From Stenotrophomonas sp. Marseille-Q4652 (GTDB lineage Bacteria; Pseudomonadota; Gammaproteobacteria; Xanthomonadales; Xanthomonadaceae): a stretch of DNA of 64,000 nucleotides. This document shows, in pieces, positions 16,726-27,462 of the stretch. A model generated the notes under the pieces. The model saw nothing but the letters and a program-made list of their open reading frames with translations, made no database searches and was not told where the DNA came from. The translations under genes and the position numbers were made by a program. Position 1 is the first letter of the stretch. Each line of letters opens with the position of its first letter. The stretch spans positions 1,984,001-2,048,000 of the forward strand of contig NZ_CAKAKE010000001.1 in assembly GCF_916618915.1 (NCBI RefSeq), given 5' to 3'.

Positions 16726-17979
16726 TCAGCCGTAGACCGGGTACTTGCGGCACTGCCCAGCGACCTTGGCCTTGACCGCCTCGATCACGCTGTCATCGTT
16801 GGGCGCGTCCAGCACGTCGGCGATCCAGTTGGCCAGGTCCACGCAGTCCTGCTCGACGTAACCACGGGTGGTGACGGCCGGGGTGCCCAGGCGCAGGCCC
16901 GAGGTCACGAACGGCGAGCGCGGATCATTGGGCACCGAGTTCTTGTTGACGGTGATGTGAGCCTTGCCCAGCGCGGCTTCGGCGTCCTTGCCGGACACGT
17001 CCTTGCCGATCATGTCCACCAGCATCAGGTGGTTCTGGGTGCCACCGGAGACAATCTTGTAGCCGCGCGCGATCAGGGTGTCGGCCATCGCCTGGGCGTT
17101 CTTCACCACCTGCTGCTGGTAAGCCTTGAACGCGGGTTCCAGCGCTTCCTTGAAGGCCACGGCCTTGGCGGCGATGACGTGCATCAGCGGACCGCCCTGA
17201 ATGCCCGGGAACACGATCGACTGCAGCTTCTTGGACAGCTCCTCGTCCGCGCCCCTGGCCAGGATGATGCCGCCGCGCGGGCCGCGCAGGGTCTTGTGGG
17301 TGGTCGAGGTGACCACGTGCGCGTGCTCCAGCGGGCTCGGGTAGACACCGGCGGCCACCAGGCCGGCGACGTGGGCCATGTCCACGAACAGGTAGGCGCC
17401 AACCTTGTCGGCGATGGCGCGGAAGCGCGCCCAGTCGATCTGCTGCGAGTAGGCGGAGAAACCGGCCACCACCATCTTCGGCTTGTGCTCCACGGCCAGG
17501 CGCTCGACCTCGTCGTAGTCGATCAGGCCCTGCTCGTTGACGCCGTACTGGATGGCGTTGAACAGCTTGCCGGAGACGTTGACCTTGGCGCCGTGGGTCA
17601 GGTGCCCGCCATGCGCCAGGCTCATGCCGAGGATGGTGTCGCCCGGCTGCAGCAGCGCCAGGTACACGGCCTGGTTGGCCTGCGAGCCGGAGTGCGGCTG
17701 CACGTTGGCGTAGTCGGCGCCGAACAGCTGCTTGAGGCGGTCGATGGCCAGCTTCTCGGCCACGTCCACGTACTCGCAGCCACCGTAGTAGCGCTTGCCC
17801 GGGTAGCCCTCGGCATACTTGTTGGTCAGCTGGCTACCCTGGGCCTCCATCACCGCCGGGCTGGCGTAGTTCTCGCTGGCGATCAGCTCGACGTGGTCTT
17901 CCTGGCGCTGGCACTCGGCGGCAATGGCCTGGGCCAGTTCGGGGTCGTAGGAGGCGATACGGACTTCACGCGAGTACAT
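16726..17979 (-). CDS. glyA: Serine hydroxymethyltransferase
   Basis: PLP enzyme interconverting serine and glycine while charging tetrahydrofolate with a one-carbon unit. The 417 residues have the PLP lysine at K229 in [14 protein letters not shown], the substrate loop [13 protein letters not shown], and [16 protein letters not shown] at 17979 gives the standard N terminus MYSREVRI. Transcribed towards nrdR with about 100 bp between. Confidence 0.98.
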   Translation of the reverse strand: MYSREVRIASYDPELAQAIAAECQRQEDHVELIASENYASPAVMEAQGSQLTNKYAEGYPGKRYYGGCEYVDVAEKLAIDRLKQLFGADYANVQPHSGSQANQAVYLALLQPGDTILGMSLAHGGHLTHGAKVNVSGKLFNAIQYGVNEQGLIDYDEVERLAVEHKPKMVVAGFSAYSQQIDWARFRAIADKVGAYLFVDMAHVAGLVAAGVYPSPLEHAHVVTSTTHKTLRGPRGGIILARGADEELSKKLQSIVFPGIQGGPLMHVIAAKAVAFKEALEPAFKAYQQQVVKNAQAMADTLIARGYKIVSGGTQNHLMLVDMIGKDVSGKDAEAALGKAHITVNKNSVPNDPRSPFVTSGLRLGTPAVTTRGYVEQDCVDLANWIADVLDAPNDDSVIEAVKAKVAGQCRKYPVYG

Positions 17980-18059
17980 CGGGCAGCTCCGGAGGGTGAG
18001 GATGCGGATACGGCCATTGTAGCCCGTGGCATCCCCCGCCCGGCCCGTCCCGGACACGA

Positions 18060-18083
18060 CAAGGGCGCCCTCAGGCGCCCTTG
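18060..18083. terminator. Perfect 10-bp hairpin between the RcnB-like gene and glyA
   Basis: CAAGGGCGCC and GGCGCCCTTG pair perfectly around a 4-base loop. It lies after the broken RcnB-like gene and before glyA on the minus strand. No U-tract follows, so it is called terminator-like only. Confidence 0.4.
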
Positions 18084-18107
18084 TAAACTCTCACCGGGCC
18101 GGCCGGC

Positions 18108-18566
18108 TCAGTGGTGCAGGATCAGGTCGGCGATGATGCCCGTGGCCACGGCCACCAGCAGCATGTTGCCGCGGTCGTCGCGGATCCAGCGGTGGCCATG
18201 CGGCGGACGGCGCAGGTGGTAGCGGTCGTAGTCGTGCACCACGTAGACCGGGCCACCGTAGTAGTTGCTGTAGCGGTGGCCGCGCTGGAACGCGTAGGGG
18301 CGGTAGACCACGCGCGGCGGCGGGGCATGGTGGCGACGGTCGTTGTGGCGGGCGTCGCGGTAGCCCTCGCGGTAACCGGTCTGGTAGTGACGACGGTCAT
18401 CGCGGCGATCGTGGCGGCGGTCATGGTGCTTGTCATGACCACGACCCTAGCTCCAGCCGGGCTGGTGGCCACGGCCGTGGTCGCCGGGACCGGCAAACGC
18501 CGGAGCGGTGATACCGACAGCCAGCAGCGAGGCCAGCGCCATCATGGCAAAACGTTTCATCTTCAT
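18108..18566 (-). pseudogene. RcnB-family periplasmic protein gene with in-frame amber codon
   Basis: Read through, the frame encodes about 152 residues: a clear signal peptide (MKMKRFAMMALASLL...APAFA), a Gly/His-rich linker, a His/Arg/Asp-rich segment, and a C-terminal RcnB-type domain (HRWIRDDRGNMLLVAVATG). Codon 40 (18447-18449) is TAG, in the linker, with both sides in the same frame. Relatives are expected to have a sense codon here. The RcnB prototype is a periplasmic factor in nickel/cobalt homeostasis. As written, the gene yields only a 39-residue peptide unless the stop is suppressed or is a sequencing error. Confidence 0.75.
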
Positions 18567-18723
18567 CTTCGGACCTCGCGGTGGATGGGACGCACCCCAT
18601 CATGCCGACGCCATCTGAACAAATTCCGGCTGGAAACGCTTTCCAGTGGGCCTTTGAAAGCTGGATTCACACGCCAGCAAGGAAGCTGGCTGGGGCCAGG
18701 GCCGGCCGGGCGCGGCTTGCCGC

Positions 18724-18729
18724 TATAAT
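18724..18729 (+). promoter_or_regulatory. -10 element of ettA
   Basis: Perfect TATAAT on the plus strand, 72 bp upstream of the ettA start. No clear -35 at 16-18 bp. Confidence 0.5.
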
Positions 18730-18801
18730 CGGCCCATCCCTCTTTTGCCCTGGACCTGTCCGATTCCCGGACCGGGCAAGGCGTGCGCTTACGGAGACTT
18801 C

Positions 18802-20466
<1,665 letters not shown>

Positions 20467-20477
20467 GAGCTGCAGCA

Positions 20478-20507
20478 AACGCCCGCCATCCGGCGGGCGT
20501 TTCGTTT
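20478..20507 (+). terminator. Intrinsic terminator of ettA
   Basis: Stem ACGCCCGCC/GGCGGGCGT with ATCC loop, followed by TTTCGTTT, starting 12 bp after the ettA stop. Confidence 0.85.
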
Positions 20508-20520
20508 CAGGGAGCCGTGC

Positions 20521-21299
20521 TCAGCGCAGCGCTCCGGACGCCACCATGACCAGCCCGGTGATGAACGACTGCGCAACCGAGAACATGCCCCAGGCCGACG
20601 ATGCCACGCAGCATGGCCTTCCACCACGGATAGCCGGCGAAGAACTGGACCAGCGCGAACAGCTGGAAGGCAAGCGAGCACACGATCCCCCCAGCCCACT
20701 GCGGCGGGCACCCAGCGCCGCAGCGCCAGCTCCCCCATCCAGAACAGGAAGCTCTGCGCGGTAAGGAAGGTGGCGACCACCAGCCATTCGGAATAGTTGA
20801 GGCCGCCAACACGATGGAAGGCCAGCCGCAGGGCCAGCGCTTCCAGCGGCAGCATCAGCAGGGTCATGGCCGCGAAGTTGCGGTTGGCCCATGCCTGCAC
20901 TGCCTTCATCGACTCGTGCGCCGCGATCGCAACCTGGTCCGGATTGCCCACAAGATCCCCACCCGCCTGCCTCGCCGAGCCGATAAGGTCGCCGCCGGCG
21001 GTAAAACGACCGACCAGCACCACCGCCGCACCGGAGACCAGCAGCAACGTCAGTGGTTTGACATGGCGCGCGCGGCGGCCCTCGATGTAATCGCGTATCA
21101 ACCTGCCGGGACGCAGCAGCAGGCTGCCCAGCGATTACGGCAACCCGCGGTCCAGCTTGAAAACACCGTGCCGCACCTGCTCGACCAGGTAGCTCCAGTC
21201 GATGCGCCGCTGGCCCGGCGGCCGGCCGCAGGCCGGACAGAAGTTGAGGAGCGCATCGCCACTGGCGTGACCGCATTCCATGCACTGCGCACTCGTCAT
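20521..21299 (-). pseudogene. DUF3667-type membrane protein gene with one nonsense codon and two frameshifts
   Basis: From ATG 21299 the frame encodes a four-cysteine zinc-ribbon start (CMECGHASGD...FCPACGRPPGQ) and RIDWSYLVEQVRHGVFKLD. TAA then occurs at 21135-21137, where GLPYSLGSL would be expected. Reading continues in the same frame (LIRDYIEGRRARHVKPLTLLL, then two membrane helices) until a run of six G at 20687-20692 shifts it. The homologous sequence resumes in the next frame (GIVCSLAFQLFALVQFF), and a second shift near 20610 gives a further frame (AWGMFSVAQSFITGLVMV). Three lesions make a functional product unlikely. Confidence 0.75.
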
Positions 21300-21422
21300 C
21301 CGCCACCCCCGGAAACAGAGGCCGCATCATGACTGCCGTGCACGCAGCCGCGGCGGGGTGCTGCAGTAAGCTGCAGCCGGTCGCCACGCGCGGCCCCCTG
21401 CCCACCCCATCCGGAGCCTGCG

Positions 21423-22739
21423 ATGTCCCTGCCCGAACGCCTGTTCAAGCTCAGCGAACACGGCACCAGCGTGCGCACCGAACTGCTGGCCGGGCTGACC
21501 ACGTTCCTGACGATGTCCTACATCGTGTTCGTCAATCCGGCGATCCTGGGCACCACCGGCATGGACCCGGGCGCGGTATTCGTGGCGACCTGCCTGGCCG
21601 CGGCGCTGGGCTCGGCGGTGATGGCGCTGGCGGCCAACTTCCCGGTCGGCATGGCCCCGGGCATGGGCCTGAATGCCTTCTTTGCCTTTACCGTGGTCGG
21701 GGCCGCCGGCCTGCCGTGGCAGCAGGCGCTGGCCGCGGTACTGATCTCCGGCATCGTGTTCCTGGTGCTGTCGCTGACCGGCGTGCGCAGCTGGCTGGTG
21801 GCCGGCATCCCGCCGTCGCTGCGCAGCGCGATCGTGGCAGGCATCGGCCTGTTCCTGGCAATCATCGCGCTGCAGAAATCCAACGTGGTGATCGGCGATG
21901 CCGACACCCTGATCCGGCTCGGGCCGATGGACACCGCGCCGCCGCTGCTGGCGATGGGCGGCTTCCTGCTGATCGCGATCCTGGAAGCCCGCCGCATCCG
22001 CGGTGCGATCCTGATCGGCATCCTCTCCGTCACCGCGATTGCCTGGGCACTGGGGCTGGTGCAGTGGCAGGGGCTGGTGTCGCTGCCGCCGTCACTGGCA
22101 CCGACCTTCCTGCAGCTGGACCTGGCCGGCCTGCTGCACTGGGACGATGGCGCGGCGTGGTCGGTGCTGCTGCACGTGGTGCTGGTATTCGTGCTGGTGG
22201 AAGTGTTCGACGCCACCGGCACGCTGTACGGCGTGGCCAGCCGCGCCGGCCTGCTGAAGCTGCCCAGCGGCCAGAAGCGCTTCGGCCGCGCGCTGCTGGC
22301 CGACAGCACCGCGATCGTCGCCGGTTCGCTGCTGGGCACCAGTTCCACCACCGCGTTCGCCGAGTCGGCATCGGGCGTGGAAGCCGGCGGCCGCACCGGC
22401 CTGACCGCGCTGGTGATCGCCGCGCTGTTCCTGGCTGCCCTGCTGTTCTCGCCGTTGGCGGCAATGGTCCCGCCCTACGCCACCGCCCCTGCCCTGCTGT
22501 ACGTGGCCGGGCTGATGCTGCGCGAGCTGGTGGAGATCGAGTGGCAGGAACTGACCGAGGCGGTGCCGGCCGCGCTGTGTGCGCTGGCGATGCCGTTCAC
22601 CTACTCCATTGCCAACGGCCTGGCCTTTGGCTTCATCGCCTACACCGTGCTCAAGGCCGGCACCGGCAAATGGCGCGAGGTGCATCCGGCCGTGTGGCTG
22701 GTAGCGGTGCTGTTCGCGCTGCGCTATGCGCTGGAGTAG
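21423..22739 (+). CDS. NCS2 family purine permease, AzgA-like
   Basis: Inner-membrane proton-driven uptake of purine bases, most likely adenine, guanine or hypoxanthine. The 438 residues form about 12-14 membrane segments, with family markers RTELLAGLTTFLTMSYIVFVNP near the start, AAGSAVMALAANFPVGMAPGMGLNAFF-like residues (NFPVGMAPGMGLNAFF), FVLVEVFDATGTL and GTSSTTAFAESASGVEAGG. Ribosome site GGAGC lies 6 bases before ATG 21423. Its end overlaps the convergent flippase gene by 16 bp. Confidence 0.93.
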   Translation: MSLPERLFKLSEHGTSVRTELLAGLTTFLTMSYIVFVNPAILGTTGMDPGAVFVATCLAAALGSAVMALAANFPVGMAPGMGLNAFFAFTVVGAAGLPWQQALAAVLISGIVFLVLSLTGVRSWLVAGIPPSLRSAIVAGIGLFLAIIALQKSNVVIGDADTLIRLGPMDTAPPLLAMGGFLLIAILEARRIRGAILIGILSVTAIAWALGLVQWQGLVSLPPSLAPTFLQLDLAGLLHWDDGAAWSVLLHVVLVFVLVEVFDATGTLYGVASRAGLLKLPSGQKRFGRALLADSTAIVAGSLLGTSSTTAFAESASGVEAGGRTGLTALVIAALFLAALLFSPLAAMVPPYATAPALLYVAGLMLRELVEIEWQELTEAVPAALCALAMPFTYSIANGLAFGFIAYTVLKAGTGKWREVHPAVWLVAVLFALRYALE

Positions 22740-24148
22740 AGACTGGATTGGCGCCGGGTCCACAGCCCCAGCGCCAGCAACCACGCCCCGGCATGGGCAC
22801 TGGCCAGCAGCAGCTGGACAACACCGGCGGTAGTGACCTGCAGCAGAGCGGCCGTGCCCAGGCCCAGCGCGGTGAGCCCAGGCAGCCAGCGCACCGTGGC
22901 GTCATCCAGCAGGCGCGCCTGACGCAACAGCAGGGTGGCGGTGACCACACATCCGGCCAGCGTGGCCCAGGCGATGCCCGGCATTCCGGCCGCCAGCGGC
23001 AGCAGCACCAGTCCGACGGCGGTCACCGCGTTGCCGGCCAGTTCGTAGCGCAGTGGCGTGAGCGTGTCGCCACCGGCATAGGCGTGGCGGGCGAGCAAGG
23101 CATTCCAGCCGCCGAACACGATGACGCAGGCAAACCATGCCAGCAGCTCGGGCAAGGGTCCGTCGGCAAGGCCCGGCGGCAGCATCCAACCCACCAACAC
23201 CGGTGCGGCCGCGACCAGGCCCAGCGCCGCCGGTACGGTCAGCGCCGCGGTCAGCAACAGCCCCTGGCGCAGCGTGTGGCGGCGGCCGGTGGGGTCAGCC
23301 TGCTGTCCGACCATCCGGGCCAGCAGCACCTGGTTGAGGCTGCCCAGCGCGACCAGCGGCAGGTTGACCAGCTTGCGCGCGAGGTTGACCACGGTGATCG
23401 CACCCTCGCCCAGCCACGACGCGCAGATCCGTTCCAGCAGTGCCAGTGCCTGGCTGGCAGAAGCGCTGACCAGCAGCGCTCCCAGCCTGCGGTAAAGGAT
23501 GAGGGCCTGTTCGGCCGAGAGGCGGCCACGCCACGGCCGCCAGCCACCGGCGCACAACAGCGGCAGCGCCGAGGCCAGCATCAGCCAGCCGCCGGCGACG
23601 AAGGCCCAGGCCAGCGTCCGTTCGTCCACCGTCGCGCCTCGCATCGCCAGCAGCAACACCGCCGGCAGGTTGTAGATCAGGGAGCCCAGCCCGGCGAGCA
23701 GGAAGCGCCCACGCGCCTGGCCCACCGCCGCGGCCAGTGCATGCAGCAGCAGCGCCGGCAACATCGCCGCCAGCAATCCCAGCGAGCCGGCGGCGACCTG
23801 CCAGCCTTCGTTGCCCAGGCCGGGCCCGACCACGCGCACCCACCATGGCGCGCCGCCGGCCAGCCCCGCGGCCAGGGCCACGCCGAGCAGCAGCAGGCTC
23901 CACCACTGGCTGGTGAGCCAGCGTCCCTTTGCAGTGTCGTGCTGAGCGGCCAGCAGCGGCATCGCCGCCGCCGCCAGCAGGCCGCTGGCCAAGGTCATGC
24001 GCACCGCCTCGGGCACGAACATCGCCACCAGGAAGGCGTCGGTACGTGCGCCGGCACCCCATGCGGCCACCAGCAGCCATTCGCGGGCAAAGCCCAGCAC
24101 CAGGCCGGCCACCGTGGCCAGGGTCAAGCTGAGCGTGGTGCGCAGCAT
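22724..24148 (-). CDS. MurJ/MviN-like polysaccharide lipid-intermediate flippase
   Basis: Last gene of the exopolysaccharide operon. The 474-residue polytopic protein has about 13-14 membrane segments and MVF-superfamily character: AREWLLVAAWGAGARTDAFLVAMFVPEAVR near the N terminus and NLARKLVNLPLVALGSLNQVLLARM mid-chain. In this setting it probably flips the undecaprenyl-linked repeat unit across the inner membrane (Wzx role). Starts 4 bases after the acyltransferase stop. Its 3' end overlaps the convergent permease gene. Confidence 0.8.
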   Translation of the reverse strand: MLRTTLSLTLATVAGLVLGFAREWLLVAAWGAGARTDAFLVAMFVPEAVRMTLASGLLAAAAMPLLAAQHDTAKGRWLTSQWWSLLLLGVALAAGLAGGAPWWVRVVGPGLGNEGWQVAAGSLGLLAAMLPALLLHALAAAVGQARGRFLLAGLGSLIYNLPAVLLLAMRGATVDERTLAWAFVAGGWLMLASALPLLCAGGWRPWRGRLSAEQALILYRRLGALLVSASASQALALLERICASWLGEGAITVVNLARKLVNLPLVALGSLNQVLLARMVGQQADPTGRRHTLRQGLLLTAALTVPAALGLVAAAPVLVGWMLPPGLADGPLPELLAWFACVIVFGGWNALLARHAYAGGDTLTPLRYELAGNAVTAVGLVLLPLAAGMPGIAWATLAGCVVTATLLLRQARLLDDATVRWLPGLTALGLGTAALLQVTTAGVVQLLLASAHAGAWLLALGLWTRRQSSLYSSA

Positions 24149-24152
24149 CGGC

Positions 24153-24974
24153 TCAGTGCAGCAGGGTCAGCAGGTTCTTGCCGCCCACCCGGTAGTTGAG
24201 GTTGTGCGGGCGTTCGCCCATGACCTTGGCTCCGGTACCGCCGACGATCTTGTACGGCGCCACATCCTTGGCCACCACGGTATTGGCGGTGACCACGCTG
24301 CCACGGCCCAGGCGCGCACCGTGGGCGACCAGCGCGCGGCTGGCAACCCACACGTAGTCCTCGATCACGATCGGCGCGGAGATCGACCAGAACTCCGGTG
24401 CGGCGAGATCATGGCTGCCGGCGATGATCAGCACGTGGGAGGCGATGGCGACGTGGTCGCCGATGCGCAGGCCGGCGCGGGCATCGATCTGGCAGTGCCA
24501 GGCGATGACGCTGTCGCGCCCGATCACCAGGTTGTTGATCCCCAGCACCTCGGTGTTGCGCCAGATGGTCGAGCCCTCGCCGATCTTGGCCCCGCCCAGC
24601 CGCAGCCAGGTCAGCCGCACCCAGTGGAACGGCACCTTGTTGATGGCGATGTTGTAGAGCTGCTCCCACATCCGCAGCCAGCGGTCCTTGAACGTCGGCC
24701 AGTTGATACCGAAGGCCGGCACCAGCTGGATGCCCAGGTCCTGCTTGAACGCGGCGTACAGGCGGCGGGCGTTGGCATCGGCCAGCCGCTGTTCGATGTC
24801 CACCGAGCAGATCGACACCCGCACCCCGTCGCTGCCGGGTTCCTCGAACACGACCTCGTTGGCCAGCAGCCACTGGTAGGCGTCGGCGACCTGCGGCGGC
24901 GCCAGTTGCAGGCGCGCGGCGTAGTCGTCCAGCCGCGTGGCCAGGTCGTTGGAGTGGTGGATGCGGTGCCTCAT
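24153..24974 (-). CDS. Left-handed beta-helix acyltransferase (WcaF/NodL-like)
   Basis: Probable O-acetyl- or acyltransferase decorating the exopolysaccharide. The 273 residues have a predicted helical N-terminal part (1-130) and, from about residue 130, hexapeptide repeats of a left-handed beta-helix (IGEGSTIWRNTEVLGINNLVIG...IGDHVAIASHVLIIAGSHD), ending in a trimer-forming tail (VVAKDVAPYKIVGGTGAK). His residues in AWHCQID and GSHD are candidate catalytic positions. The start overlaps the polymerase stop as ATGA. The N-terminal extension is longer than in WcaF. Confidence 0.85.
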   Translation of the reverse strand: MRHRIHHSNDLATRLDDYAARLQLAPPQVADAYQWLLANEVVFEEPGSDGVRVSICSVDIEQRLADANARRLYAAFKQDLGIQLVPAFGINWPTFKDRWLRMWEQLYNIAINKVPFHWVRLTWLRLGGAKIGEGSTIWRNTEVLGINNLVIGRDSVIAWHCQIDARAGLRIGDHVAIASHVLIIAGSHDLAAPEFWSISAPIVIEDYVWVASRALVAHGARLGRGSVVTANTVVAKDVAPYKIVGGTGAKVMGERPHNLNYRVGGKNLLTLLH

Positions 24975-26368
24975 GGTTTGTCTCCGGATGACAGTCTGGG
25001 AGCGCCCGGCGATCCGGCCGCGACGGCGGCCGCGCCCTGCATGCCCAGTCCGGCCACCAGCCAGAACAGTGCAAGCAGGACCATCGTCGAGCTGTAGTAG
25101 TGGTCGATCAGGCCAGTGACCAGCGCGGCCACCAGCGCGGTGGTGGCGCCCATCCAGATCGCGTTGCCGGCATGGATCGGGCCGGGGCGGCCGCGCGGGG
25201 CCACCGCGCGCCACCAGCGCACGGTCGTGACCACGTGCAGCAGCATGCCGATCAGGCCCAGCTTGTAGACCAGGTGCAGCCACAGGTTGGAAATGCCAAG
25301 CAGGCCGCTGCCCGGCACAGGCGGTTCGGTCCTGAAGCCGATGCCCAGCGGGTAGCGCGCCATTGCCTCGGGGAAGCGCCGGTATTCGTCCATGCGCACT
25401 TCGGTGGACGCATTCCCGGCGCTGAACATGGTGGCCAGTCGCGCCTGCAGCGGCGCGTAACCCAGCGCCAGTCCGGCTCCGAGCAGCACCCCACCCAGCA
25501 ACAGCGCGCGTGCACCGGGCACACGCAGCCAGGCCAGCCAGGCCAGCACCACGCCCACGGCCAGGATGGCGCCACGCGAGCCGGACAGCAGCAGCGCCGC
25601 GGCGCCAAGCACGGCCACCGCCACGCCGAGCCAGCGGCGCCAGCCGGAAGTGCCCAGCGCATAGAACGCTGCCAAGGGCACGAACATCGCCATCGCACCG
25701 CCGGTCAGGTTGGGATGCACCCACGGCGTGCCCAGGCGCGCGTGTTCGGCGCTGAAAATGTCCTGCAACGCTTCCGGATGCGCATAGCGCAGCAGCCTGA
25801 GCACCGGGATCATTTCCATCGCATTGCGGTGCTGCACGAACAGCGCCAGCGACAACAACAGCATCGCCAGGTTGCCCAGCAACAGCATCACTACCAGGTT
25901 GTCGCGTTGTTGCGGGCGGGCGAGCAGCCACGGCGCGAGCAGCAGCGGCGACAGGTTGGCCAGCCACCGCACCCAGTTGACCCAGCCATTGCCGTCGGCA
26001 GCGATGCTGGCCTGGCCGACCAGCAAGGGCACCACGCTGAAGGCGGCCAGCAGCAGCAGCGAGCGCTGAACCGGATCGGGCCGCAGCGGCGGTTGCCGCT
26101 GGAACAGCAGTTGCAGGCCGACGCCCAGCCAGGTCATGCCCAGCACCGCTTCGGCCATGGTGAAACGGAAGCCCAGGTTGATCGAGCTGTAGGGGGCGAA
26201 GGTGGCCAGCAGCGCGAACAGCGACAGCCCGGCCGTGGGCCAGCGCAGCACCACCAGCGCCAGCGGCACGCCGGCCAGCAGCACGCTGAACTTCTCCAGC
26301 GGCAACAGCAGCAGTGCCGCGCCGAACAGCATGCCCAGCGCGGCGGCCAGCCAGCGTCCACCGCTCAT
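24971..26368 (-). CDS. O-antigen ligase/Wzy-type polysaccharide polymerase
   Basis: Polytopic 465-residue inner-membrane protein with about 11-12 segments. A large periplasmic loop between about residues 310 and 375 carries RFPEAMARYPLGIGFRT and a histidine in WLHLVYKLGLIG, typical of the O-antigen ligase/polymerase superfamily. SGSRGAILAV is a recognisable family segment. It probably polymerises the repeat unit in a Wzx/Wzy-type pathway. ATGA overlaps on both sides. Confidence 0.82.
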   Translation of the reverse strand: MSGGRWLAAALGMLFGAALLLLPLEKFSVLLAGVPLALVVLRWPTAGLSLFALLATFAPYSSINLGFRFTMAEAVLGMTWLGVGLQLLFQRQPPLRPDPVQRSLLLLAAFSVVPLLVGQASIAADGNGWVNWVRWLANLSPLLLAPWLLARPQQRDNLVVMLLLGNLAMLLLSLALFVQHRNAMEMIPVLRLLRYAHPEALQDIFSAEHARLGTPWVHPNLTGGAMAMFVPLAAFYALGTSGWRRWLGVAVAVLGAAALLLSGSRGAILAVGVVLAWLAWLRVPGARALLLGGVLLGAGLALGYAPLQARLATMFSAGNASTEVRMDEYRRFPEAMARYPLGIGFRTEPPVPGSGLLGISNLWLHLVYKLGLIGMLLHVVTTVRWWRAVAPRGRPGPIHAGNAIWMGATTALVAALVTGLIDHYYSSTMVLLALFWLVAGLGMQGAAAVAAGSPGAPRLSSGDKP

Positions 26369-27462
26369 CGGCAGGCCTCCGCCAGCAGCTCGGCCAAGCG
26401 GGCACGGTAGACCTGCGCATCGAAACGCGCCGCCGCTGCCTGCAGGTTCTCCACGGTCTCGCCTGGGTGGCGTCCGCCGCAGGCGCGCAGCAAGGCCGCG
26501 TCCAGGCTGGGGGGGCTGTATGGATCAAACCGCAACGCGTAGTCGGGCAGGATTTCGTCCAGAGCGCTGCCCGTGGCGGCGGCTACCGGCGTGCCCTGGG
26601 CCATGGCTTCGATCACCGGCAGGCCGAAGCCTTCGGCCCAGGCTGGATGGAACAGGCGGCCGGCACCGCGGTACACGGCGGCCAGGGTCGCGTCGTCGAT
26701 ACCCGACAGCCAGTGCAGGCCGTTGGACTTGGCCAGCTCCGACGGCACGTCCAGCGCTGAGCCGACCACCACCAGCGGCGGCAGCCCATGCCCATGGTTG
26801 CGCAGCGCACGCCAGCGTTGAAGCAACAGCGCCAGGTTCTTGCGTGGCTCGCGGCTGCCGACCGCCAGCCAGTAGCCCGGCGGCAGCCCCTCGGGCAGTG
26901 CCGACGGCGGCGGCAACGGCACGACGGCGTTGTGCAGCACGCGCACGCGCTGCGCGCTGGCCGGGAAGAGTTTCGCCAGCTCACCGGCGCTGTAGGCCGA
27001 GGGCGTCCACAGCCGGTCGGCCGTGCGCACCGCGTGGCCGACCAGGTAGCGATCCATGTTGCGGTAGACCGCCGCGCGCAGCGCACTCGCATGAGCGCCG
27101 GGCAGGGTCAGCTGGAACAGGTCATGGACCAGGGTCACCAGGCGCACGCGTGGCCGCCTTAGCAGCGGCAGGCCGCTGTTGGCGGTGGCGATGTAAAGGT
27201 CCAGCTGCAGTCGCGGCAGTTGCCGCGGCAGGAACCCAGCCTCGAAACGCAAGCGCTGTTCCGGCCGGTGCAGCCGCGCGGGCGCGACCTCGACATCGGG
27301 ACAGTGACAGGACTGCCGGTGTGGATGCGCCGCCGGGGCCATGGTCAGGCGCACTGGCTCGTGGCCCAGTTCAGCCAGTGCAGCTTCCATCGCCAGCACC
27401 TGGCGGGAAATACCCGAGTGCGGCGCAGCGGTCACCGGCCGGTAATCAATCCCTACCCTCAT
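26365..27462 (-). CDS. Glycosyltransferase family 4
   Basis: Cytoplasmic retaining glycosyltransferase of GT-B fold, 365 residues, beginning MRVGIDYRPV. The C-terminal nucleotide-sugar domain has VGSREPRKNLALLLQRW and the EGFGLPVIEAMAQGTPV signature (acid E-x7-E). ATG at 27462 overlaps the upstream stop as ATGA and is preferred to GTG 27468. Donor and acceptor sugars cannot be told. Confidence 0.88.
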   Translation of the reverse strand: MRVGIDYRPVTAAPHSGISRQVLAMEAALAELGHEPVRLTMAPAAHPHRQSCHCPDVEVAPARLHRPEQRLRFEAGFLPRQLPRLQLDLYIATANSGLPLLRRPRVRLVTLVHDLFQLTLPGAHASALRAAVYRNMDRYLVGHAVRTADRLWTPSAYSAGELAKLFPASAQRVRVLHNAVVPLPPPSALPEGLPPGYWLAVGSREPRKNLALLLQRWRALRNHGHGLPPLVVVGSALDVPSELAKSNGLHWLSGIDDATLAAVYRGAGRLFHPAWAEGFGLPVIEAMAQGTPVAAATGSALDEILPDYALRFDPYSPPSLDAALLRACGGRHPGETVENLQAAAARFDAQVYRARLAELLAEACR

